From Bacteroidales bacterium UBA5235 (lineage in GTDB: Bacteria > Bacteroidota > Bacteroidia > Bacteroidales > VadinHA17): 8,828 nt of DNA. The notes under the pieces are model-generated. The model was not told the origin of the DNA and ran no database searches. It saw nothing but the letters and a program-made list of their open reading frames with translations. The stretch is taken from NCBI GenBank assembly GCA_002409145.1, contig DHUL01000018.1, positions 62,415-71,242 on the forward strand, read 5' to 3'. Both the position numbers and the translations under genes were made by a program. Numbering within the stretch: the first letter of the stretch is position 1; each line of letters opens with the position of its first letter. Positions 1 to 5,577 of this stretch are shown here, one piece after another.

Positions 1-1286
1 TCTTTATCAAGGTATTCAAGCCTGGCTGACACTGCTGCTGCATGTGCTCCAAGCATCTCAGCCTCTGCCATCAATATGGTATCAGGCCCGATGGCACGGA
101 TCCCTTCTGCCGTTACCTCCTGGAAGAATATCCTCTTCATGAAGCTGGCGGTGGTGACTCCGCTGAAGCTCCTGGCTAAGCCTCCGGTCGGGAGGGTGTG
201 ATTCGGTCCTGACATATAGTCGCCGGTACTCTCGCTACTATAGTTACCAAGGAATACCGAGCCGGCGCACGTAACCTTTCCAGCTGCCCGCATCGGGTCG
301 GGAGTGGCGATAATCAGGTGTTCCGGTGCGTACAAATTGGCAGTCTCAAGGCATTTTTGCTCTGACTCCAGGAGTATCAGGGAGCTGTTTTCGAGCGACT
401 TTGCTGCAATATCTTTCCGTGGCAGAAGTTTCAGTTGGCGTTCAGTTTCCTTCTCCACGAGGGTAATCATCACAAGGCTGTCAGTGAGCATTATCACCTG
501 GCTGTCGGTGCCATGTTCAGCCTGGGAGAGGAGGTCAGCCGCTACGAACGCCGGGTTGGCGCCGGTGCCTGCGATGACCATCAGTTCACTCGGCCCGGCT
601 GGCATATCAATGGCGGTGCCCTCAAGCTGAACCAGCTCCTTGGCGCGGGTAACGTACCTGTTTCCCGGGCCGAAGATCTTATATACAGCCGGTATTGATT
701 CCGTACCGTAAGCCATGGCAGCTACTGCCTGGGCACCGCCCGCACGGAAGATGGCATTCACCCCTGCAACCTTCGCCGCCCAGAGGATCAGCGGGCTGAT
801 ATTTCCATCGCTTCCTGGCGGCGTGCACATGACAATCTCCCTGCAACCTGCCAGCCGGGCCGGGATACCAAGCATCAGAACAGTTGAAAACAATGGAGCG
901 GTTCCCCCCGGGATGTACAGTCCCACCTTTTCAATGGGTACGTCGCGATACCAGCAGCGGATACCGGGTGCTGTTTCAATGACCTCTGCGGCTCCGATAC
1001 CTGCAAGATGGAATTTCTCAATGTTTGATGCGGCTGACAGGATTGCCTTTTTCATGGCCGGGCTGACCTGAAGTTCCGCCTGTTCAATATCTGCAGCCTC
1101 CACTCTCAGTGAGGCGGACGAATAACCGTCAAACTTTTCAGAAAATGCCTTGAGAGCAGCATCTCCGCCGCTCTTTACGGCTGAGAGGATATCCCTGACC
1201 TTCAGGTCAATCTCCCTGTTGCCGTCCGATGGGCGCTCCAGGGTTGCAGTCAGCTCTGCGGCACCGGGGTACAACAGTTTTCTCAT
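1..1286 (-). CDS. hisD: Histidinol dehydrogenase HisD (3' end cut by window edge)
   Basis: HisD is the cytosolic zinc enzyme that performs the last two steps of histidine synthesis, oxidising L-histidinol to L-histidine with two NAD+. I translated the minus strand by hand and found 428 uninterrupted codons and no stop before the window edge. Every key residue is present: zinc ligands Gln255 and His258 (SQAEHG), Asp356 (STGDYMSGPNH) and His415 (GAH), and the catalytic Glu322-His323 pair (APEHL). All sit exactly four positions before their E. coli counterparts, so only a few C-terminal residues are missing. The substrate-loop sequence VGLYIPGGTAPLFSTVLM is also intact. The ATG shares one base with the hisG stop (TGATG), which implies translational coupling. 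It is the second gene of the his unit, downstream of the leader attenuator; further his genes probably follow beyond the left edge. Confidence 0.97.
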   Translation of the reverse strand, partial: MRKLLYPGAAELTATLERPSDGNREIDLKVRDILSAVKSGGDAALKAFSEKFDGYSSASLRVEAADIEQAELQVSPAMKKAILSAASNIEKFHLAGIGAAEVIETAPGIRCWYRDVPIEKVGLYIPGGTAPLFSTVLMLGIPARLAGCREIVMCTPPGSDGNISPLILWAAKVAGVNAIFRAGGAQAVAAMAYGTESIPAVYKIFGPGNRYVTRAKELVQLEGTAIDMPAGPSELMVIAGTGANPAFVAADLLSQAEHGTDSQVIMLTDSLVMITLVEKETERQLKLLPRKDIAAKSLENSSLILLESEQKCLETANLYAPEHLIIATPDPMRAAGKVTCAGSVFLGNYSSESTGDYMSGPNHTLPTGGLARSFSGVTTASFMKRIFFQEVTAEGIRAIGPDTILMAEAEMLGAHAAAVSARLEYLDK

Positions 1287-2143
1287 CACACTATCATTTT
1301 TTCGATGGGTATTACAAGTATTCCCTCCGCGCCGGCAGCCATGAGACGGTCTATCCTCTCCCAGAACTCATCCTCCCTGACAACGGAGTGAAGACTGCAC
1401 CATCCCTGCTCTGCGAGGGGCAGTACTGTCGGGCTTTTCATCCCGGGAAGGATTTTACAGATCTCAGGTACGGCTGCTTCAGGAGCGTTAAGGAGTATAT
1501 ATTTGTTCTCGCTGGCATTTTTCACCGCCCTGATGCGAAAAAGCAACTTTTCAAGGATCTCCCTCTTTATCCCGCTGATGTTCCGGTTGGCTATGATGAC
1601 GGCCTGGCTCTTCATTACTGTCTCCACCTCCTTCAATCCGTTGGTAAGAAGAGTGCTGCCAGAACTGACTATGTCACATATGCCGTCAGCCAGTCCGATT
1701 CCCGGAGCTATCTCAACGCTTCCGCTGAGCTCCTCTATTTCAGCCCTGATGTTCCGTGATCTGAAATATTCAGAGAGCAGAGACGGATAACTTGTTGCTA
1801 CCCTTTTATTCATGAAATAGTCCGGGCCGGTGTAATTCTCCTCCTTCGGTATTGCGAGGGAGAGGCGGCATCCGCCGAAACCAAGCTGTTCAAGGATATC
1901 CACCTCCTTCTGTGCCTCGAGGACGATGTTCCTTCCTACGATTCCTATGTCGGCCACCTGTTGCTCTACGTACTGCGGGATGTCATCATCACGGAGGAGG
2001 AGTATCTCAGCAGGGAAGTTGTCTGCCACAACCTTCAGGGTACCCGCGCCATTGCTGATCCTGATCCCGCACTCATCGAAGAGTTTCCGGGAGCTATCGC
2101 TCAGTCTCCCGCTTTTCTGGATTGCTATCTTCAGTATGCTCAT
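1286..2143 (-). CDS. hisG: ATP phosphoribosyltransferase HisG, long form
   Basis: HisG catalyses the committed first step of histidine synthesis, joining ATP and PRPP to give phosphoribosyl-ATP. The 285-residue length marks the long (HisG_L) form. Residues 1-210 form the periplasmic-binding-like catalytic part, with the family signature and PRPP-binding segment at about 144-166 (EIAPGIGLADGICDIVSSGS). Residues about 211-283 form the ACT-like C-terminal regulatory domain, which includes LPGMKSPTVLPL (232-243). Long forms are known to be feedback-inhibited by histidine and need no HisZ partner; inhibition of this protein is inferred. The N-terminus (MSILKIAIQKSGRL) matches the family, so the ATG at 2143 is preferred. 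An out-of-frame ATG lies 7 nt upstream. No clear Shine-Dalgarno sequence is seen. It is the first structural gene behind the His leader attenuator and overlaps hisD by one base. Confidence 0.97.
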   Translation of the reverse strand: MSILKIAIQKSGRLSDSSRKLFDECGIRISNGAGTLKVVADNFPAEILLLRDDDIPQYVEQQVADIGIVGRNIVLEAQKEVDILEQLGFGGCRLSLAIPKEENYTGPDYFMNKRVATSYPSLLSEYFRSRNIRAEIEELSGSVEIAPGIGLADGICDIVSSGSTLLTNGLKEVETVMKSQAVIIANRNISGIKREILEKLLFRIRAVKNASENKYILLNAPEAAVPEICKILPGMKSPTVLPLAEQGWCSLHSVVREDEFWERIDRLMAAGAEGILVIPIEKMIV

Positions 2144-2162
2144 TCTGCATTCGGTTTTTATG

Positions 2163-2208
2163 CCTGAGCAGATCAGGGAGCAACAAAAAACCCGCCTGAT
2201 CTGCTCAG
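2163..2208 (-). repeat. 14-bp inverted repeat overlapping the his terminator
   Basis: In the transcript, CTGAGCAGATCAGG (2208-2195) is perfectly complementary to CCTGATCTGCTCAG (2177-2164), with a 17-nt loop that contains the terminator's U tract. The left arm is the inner stem, loop and two 3'-arm bases of the intrinsic terminator, so the two hairpins cannot form together. The right arm can also fold alone into a 5-bp hairpin with a 5-nt loop (2177-2163). The structure ends about 20 nt before the hisG start codon. The pairing is read directly from the sequence; its role is unknown. It may be a read-through mRNA structure, a translation control element for hisG or a remnant of a duplicated arm. 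Confidence 0.6.
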
Positions 2209-2216
2209 ACGGGTTT
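2185..2216 (-). terminator. Intrinsic terminator of the his attenuator
   Basis: The RNA arm AAACCCGUCUGA (2216-2205) pairs with UCAGGCGGGUUU (2199-2188). This gives a continuous 12-bp stem including one G-U wobble and closed by a 5-nt loop (GCAGA). A run of six U (2190-2185) follows, of which the first three are in the stem. This is a textbook rho-independent terminator on the minus strand only; the plus strand has no U tract after the hairpin. It lies 30 nt past the leader-peptide stop and about 40 nt before hisG. It is therefore positioned to stop transcription before the his genes, and it is also the first terminator after leuB. Confidence 0.9.
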
Positions 2217-2264
2217 ATGATATTCAGTTTTCACCACACACCATTTTCATCTCGCCTGAGAGCA
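2202..2264 (-). promoter_or_regulatory. Candidate antiterminator pairing of the his leader
   Basis: UGCUCUCAGGCG (2264-2253), within the last codons of the leader peptide, can pair with CGUCUGAGCA (2211-2202). The pairing has a 7-bp core containing one G-U wobble, then a 2-nt bulge, then 3 bp. It takes most of the 5' arm and the start of the loop of the terminator, so the two structures are mutually exclusive. A ribosome paused at early His codons (from 2285) would leave 2264-2253 free and allow antitermination. A ribosome reaching the stop at 2249 would cover that segment and let the terminator form. The pairings are seen in the sequence; the switching is inferred from the classical his/trp attenuation model. 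Confidence 0.7.
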
Positions 2265-2303
2265 AGTATGATGATGATGGTGATGTATCTTGTTAGTGTT
2301 CAT
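2247..2303 (-). CDS. hisL: Histidine operon leader peptide (HisL-type)
   Basis: This short ORF reads ATG to TGA and encodes MNTNKIHHHHHHTCSQAR, 18 residues with six consecutive histidines (codons CAT CAC CAT CAT CAT CAT, 2285-2268). Its function is not the peptide itself but to sense charged tRNA-His through ribosome pausing. Support comes from context. It starts about 17 nt after a promoter-like element, stops 30 nt before an intrinsic terminator, and the next genes are hisG and hisD. It resembles the enterobacterial his leader in size and His-run length, though the flanking residues differ. There is no Shine-Dalgarno sequence before the ATG, as is usual in Bacteroidota. Chance origin as a CAT microsatellite is possible but unlikely given the matching terminator and antiterminator. 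Confidence 0.9.
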   Translation of the reverse strand: MNTNKIHHHHHHTCSQAR

Positions 2304-2319
2304 TGTCAGTTGTCAGGTG

Positions 2320-2351
2320 CAAATATAAATAATCATACTTTAATGCACAAT
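2320..2351 (-). promoter_or_regulatory. Putative Bacteroidota-type promoter for the his unit
   Basis: On the minus strand TATATTTG (2327-2320) is an exact match to the Bacteroidota -7 consensus TAnnTTTG. ATTG (2351-2348) lies 20 nt upstream and resembles the -33 TTTG/TTG element at an acceptable spacing. The upstream element lies inside the last codons of leuB, and the -7 element is just past its stop. Transcription would begin near 2315-2312, only about 10 nt before the leader-peptide ATG. The surrounding sequence is AT-rich, unlike the roughly 50% GC of the flanking genes. The motif is seen; promoter activity is inferred. Confidence 0.6.
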
Positions 2352-3413
2352 AGTTCTTAGTTGTTCGCAGATTCTCCTTCCCATTTCAGATGTTGAAGAG
2401 GGATTATCCCTGGTGAGGTCCTGTGTAACCACCCCCTCCATGATTGTCGCTTCCACCGCCCTTGTGATCAGTTCGGCTTCCTTTACAAGGCCGAAGCTCA
2501 GGTCAAGCATCATTGCCGCGGAGAGAATGGTTCCCACCGGGTTTGCGATGTTTTTTCCCGCTGCCTGTGGGAATGAACCGTGAATAGGCTCATAGAGAGA
2601 AGCTGACAGGCCTATTGATGCTGACGGCAACATCCCGAGCGAACCGGTGATCACACTCGCCTCGTCGGAGAGAATATCTCCAAACATATTCTCTGTAACA
2701 ATAACGTCAAAAGCTGAAGGATTCCTGATAAGCTGCATTGCAGCATTATCAACGAAAATGAAGTCCATTTCAACCTCCGGGTATTCCCCGGCTATCTCCC
2801 TCGCTGTCTGGCGCCATAACCGCGATGTTGCCAGAACATTGGCCTTGTCAATCACCGTCACTTTTTTTCTGCGTTGCATGGCATACCTGCAACCCAGATG
2901 CATCACACGTTCAATCTCATAACGGCTGTAAGTGCATGTATCATAGGCCGTCAGTCCGTCCTCAGAGCGTCCGCGGGGTCTGCCAAAGTAAATGCCGCCC
3001 GTCAGCTCACGGATCATCACAATATCCGTTCCTGCCACTATCTCCTCCTTCAGCGGTGACAAACCTGCCAGCGCCGGCATGCTCCTCACGGGCCTGATAT
3101 TGGCATAAAGGCCAAGCTCACTCCTCATCCTCAGGAGTCCCTGTTCCGGCCTGACCTTTGCAGAGGGGTCATTGTCATACTTAGGGTGACCAATGGCGCC
3201 GAACAGAATGGCATCCGACCTGCGGCACAGGTCAAGGGTCTCATCGGGAAAAGGATTGCCGGTATGATCTATGGCCACGGCACCAACCAACCCTTCAGTG
3301 AAAGCGAATTTAAGGCCTGTAACTTCACCGGTGACATTCAATACTCTGACGGCCTGTTCAATTACTTCCGGACCTATGCCATCTCCCGGAAGAAGAGCTA
3401 TCTTATAATTCAT
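2340..3413 (-). CDS. leuB: 3-isopropylmalate dehydrogenase LeuB
   Basis: LeuB oxidises and decarboxylates (2R,3S)-3-isopropylmalate with NAD+ to 4-methyl-2-oxopentanoate, the last leucine-specific step before transamination. It is cytosolic and usually a homodimer. The 357-residue length is normal. Visible family features are the N-terminal LLPGDGIGPEV (7-17), substrate-binding arginines in LLRMR (93-97), NIRPVR (105-110) and IRELTGG (134-140), Tyr142, Lys190 in IDKANVL, and Asp223. The dehydrogenase signature NMFGDILSDEASVITGSLGM (242-261) carries metal ligands Asp246 and Asp250, and a cofactor region follows at EPIHGSFPQAAGKNIANPVG (275-294). The start overlaps the previous gene by 11 nt and MNYKIALLPG fits the family. 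It is the last gene of the leu block. No terminator follows until the his attenuator. The same enzyme family can act on 3-methylmalate if the upstream synthase makes citramalate. Confidence 0.97.
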   Translation of the reverse strand: MNYKIALLPGDGIGPEVIEQAVRVLNVTGEVTGLKFAFTEGLVGAVAIDHTGNPFPDETLDLCRRSDAILFGAIGHPKYDNDPSAKVRPEQGLLRMRSELGLYANIRPVRSMPALAGLSPLKEEIVAGTDIVMIRELTGGIYFGRPRGRSEDGLTAYDTCTYSRYEIERVMHLGCRYAMQRRKKVTVIDKANVLATSRLWRQTAREIAGEYPEVEMDFIFVDNAAMQLIRNPSAFDVIVTENMFGDILSDEASVITGSLGMLPSASIGLSASLYEPIHGSFPQAAGKNIANPVGTILSAAMMLDLSFGLVKEAELITRAVEATIMEGVVTQDLTRDNPSSTSEMGRRICEQLRTIVH

Positions 3414-4965
3414 GCGCTATTTCAATTAGTTTATTGTACTCCTCGTTTATCTCGTTGCTGCAGATGATGTTAAGCATCTTTTCAGTCGCTTTGATGGCCG
3501 ACTCAGTCTGGTCGGCATCAAGCCCCCTTGTACGGAACTCCCTGCCATTGTGGTCCCATCTGATGACTGTTTCAACGAGGGCGTCGGTTTTTCCTCCGGG
3601 GGGAATTGATACCTCATAATCTGTCAGCAGGGGTAGTCCGGTTCCCAAGGACTCATAAATCTTTCTCAGGGCCTTCATGAAGGCATCATACTGTCCGTCG
3701 CCGGCGGCGGTCTCCTGGTGGAGGACACCGTCAATCTCCACCTGAACGCTTGCCGAGGGCTTAAGGCCGCAGGTTAGATTCAGAGAGTAGTTCCGGATAA
3801 AAACCCTGTAACCTGAGCGGTCTTCACCCAGAACATCGGCGATGATGAAGGGGAGGTCATCGCGGGTGACACTCTCCTTCTTGTCTCCCAACTCTATCAC
3901 TCTCTCTGCCACCCTGGCAATCATCTCCGGGCTCAGTTCAAGCCCGAACTCCTCAAGGTTTTTACGGATAGTGGCCCTTCCTGATTGTTTCCCCAGGGCA
4001 TATTCCCTCTTTCTTCCGAATCTTTCAGGACTCAGAGTGCTGCAGTAAAGATTGCCCTTCCTGTCACCATCGGCATGCACACCAGAGGTCTGTGTGAATA
4101 CATTTGCTCCGATAACCGGCTTATTCACAGGAATTCTTATTCCGCTGAATTTCTCCACCATCCGGCTTACTCTGGTAATCTCATACTCGTTCACATCTGT
4201 TTCGGCCCTGAGGTGATCCCTGAGCAGGGCGATAATACTTGAGAGCGGGGCATTGCCAGCTCTTTCACCGAGGCCGTTCACGGTTGTATGCACCCCTCTT
4301 ATACCGGCCTTCACCGCCGAAAAAATGTTCGCAACAGAGAGGTCATAGTCGTTATGAGGATGAAAATCAAAATGGACTTCCGGATGCCTGGCAGTCATTT
4401 GCAAACAGAAGTCATAAGCCTGGTCGGGATTCAGGATGCCAAGGGTGTCAGGAAGCATTATCCTCCTAATGCTGCTCCCGGAAAGGGCGTCAACCATCCT
4501 GAAGACGTAACCCGGTGATGAGAGCATACCGTTTGACCAGTCTTCAAGGTAGATATTGACCACCATGCCTCTGGTCTCAGCCAGGGTAACAATATCCAGG
4601 ATATTACTGATATGCTCATCCGGGGTCTTTCTCAGCTGTTTTTCGAGGTGGCGCAGTGAACCCTTGCAAAGCAGGTTTATCACTCTTCCGCCTGCTTCCC
4701 TGATCCAATCCAGTGAACCGGCACCGTCAACAAATCCCAGCACTTCGACCCTGTCATTCATGCCATTTTGTTCAGCCCATGAGGTTATGAGGCGAACTGC
4801 CTCCTGCTCCCCCGGCGAGACTCTGGCTGAGGCCACTTCAATACGGTCGGCCTTTAGATCACGGAGTAGCATGGTGGCTATATGCAGCTTCTCGAACGGC
4901 GTGTAGGATACTCCCTGTGTCTGTTCGCCATCCCTTAGGGTGGTATCAAGTACTTCAACCTTCAC
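3403..4965 (-). CDS. Second 2-isopropylmalate synthase-family enzyme, probable (R)-citramalate synthase (CimA-like)
   Basis: This 520-residue enzyme belongs to the LeuA/CimA/homocitrate synthase family, which condenses acetyl-CoA with a 2-oxo acid. The TIM-barrel carries DTTLRDGEQ (7-15, catalytic Arg11 and metal ligand Asp12), the metal-binding HPHND (202-206), GLGERAGNAPL (231-241) and SGVHADG (294-300). Residues about 380-510 form a LeuA-type allosteric dimerisation domain (AAGDGQYDAF, 420-429). It is clearly a paralog of the LeuA in the same operon but is diverged in the barrel, for example LEDWSNGM (140-147). The start is GTG, overlapping the leuD stop as GTGA; the DTTLRDGEQ spacing leaves no room for a longer start. 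Its position between leuD and leuB suggests its product is used by LeuCD and LeuB. Citramalate synthesis for isoleucine is the best guess, but a second isopropylmalate synthase is not excluded. Family is certain; substrate is inferred. Confidence 0.85.
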   Translation of the reverse strand: MKVEVLDTTLRDGEQTQGVSYTPFEKLHIATMLLRDLKADRIEVASARVSPGEQEAVRLITSWAEQNGMNDRVEVLGFVDGAGSLDWIREAGGRVINLLCKGSLRHLEKQLRKTPDEHISNILDIVTLAETRGMVVNIYLEDWSNGMLSSPGYVFRMVDALSGSSIRRIMLPDTLGILNPDQAYDFCLQMTARHPEVHFDFHPHNDYDLSVANIFSAVKAGIRGVHTTVNGLGERAGNAPLSSIIALLRDHLRAETDVNEYEITRVSRMVEKFSGIRIPVNKPVIGANVFTQTSGVHADGDRKGNLYCSTLSPERFGRKREYALGKQSGRATIRKNLEEFGLELSPEMIARVAERVIELGDKKESVTRDDLPFIIADVLGEDRSGYRVFIRNYSLNLTCGLKPSASVQVEIDGVLHQETAAGDGQYDAFMKALRKIYESLGTGLPLLTDYEVSIPPGGKTDALVETVIRWDHNGREFRTRGLDADQTESAIKATEKMLNIICSNEINEEYNKLIEIAHEL

Positions 4966-5573
4966 TTCTGCCTGCTTTTTTCGAAAGCGATGATTTCTTC
5001 CTTCATCGAGAGAAGGTAATCAATGTTGTCAAGTCCCTTTGTGAGGCACTCCTTCCTGAAGGCATTCAACGGAAACCCGGACTCCAGTTCCGCTTCCGGG
5101 ACAGAGATAATCTGATCCTGCAGGTCTATTCTTACAATTGTATCCGGCCTGGATGTTATGATGTTTGTGAGCTGTGCCAGGAACTCCGGTGTTACTGTGA
5201 CAGTAAGAAGTCCGTTATTCAGTGCGTTGTTCATGAAGATATCCGCAAAAGAATCAGAAACCACCGCCCTGAAACCATGGCCGGTGATGGCCCAGACGGC
5301 ATGCTCCCTGCTCGAACCGCAGCCAAAGTTGCTTCCGGTGATGAGAATCTCACCCCGGTATCTGGGATTGTTGAGCACGAATCCGGGAATGGGGTTGCCG
5401 TCACCGTCAAACCTCCAGTCGCGGAACAGCTTTTCCCCGAACCCCTCCCTGACGGTTGCACTCAGAAAGCGGGCAGGAATTATCTGGTCAGTGTCAATAT
5501 TTGCCAGGGGCAGGGGAACAGCCGTTGATTCAAGTATTGTGAATTTGTTTCTTTTCATTGTCAGTGTTCTCAT
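4962..5573 (-). CDS. leuD: 3-isopropylmalate dehydratase small subunit LeuD
   Basis: LeuD is the small swivel-domain subunit of isopropylmalate isomerase. With LeuC it converts 2-isopropylmalate to 3-isopropylmalate by dehydration and rehydration. The 203-residue length is typical. The conserved substrate-loop segment NIDTDQIIPARFL (25-37) and the ITGSNFGCGSSREHA motif (78-92) are both present, followed by DSFADIFMNNALNNG (106-120). The start is 4 nt after the leuC stop. A second in-frame ATG at codon 6 (5558) also fits, since homology begins near KRNKFTILES, so the N-terminus could be five residues shorter. The stop overlaps the GTG of the next synthase by 4 nt. Confidence 0.97.
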   Translation of the reverse strand: MRTLTMKRNKFTILESTAVPLPLANIDTDQIIPARFLSATVREGFGEKLFRDWRFDGDGNPIPGFVLNNPRYRGEILITGSNFGCGSSREHAVWAITGHGFRAVVSDSFADIFMNNALNNGLLTVTVTPEFLAQLTNIITSRPDTIVRIDLQDQIISVPEAELESGFPLNAFRKECLTKGLDNIDYLLSMKEEIIAFEKSRQK

Positions 5574-5577
5574 TTGT

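Noticed and set aside
2268..2285. The CAT/ATG trinucleotide run as a mere microsatellite
   Set aside because: It sits in frame in an ATG-to-stop ORF, immediately before a terminator and the his genes, and encodes histidine. A regulatory leader explains all of this better.
2144..2339. T-box or other riboswitch before hisG
   Set aside because: The region is short, I see no T-box core (AGGGUGGNACCGCG-like) sequence, and the leader peptide with terminator accounts for the structure.
4917..5528. A 203-codon plus-strand open frame
   Set aside because: It is almost fully antisense to leuD, which has intact family motifs. It is a shadow frame.
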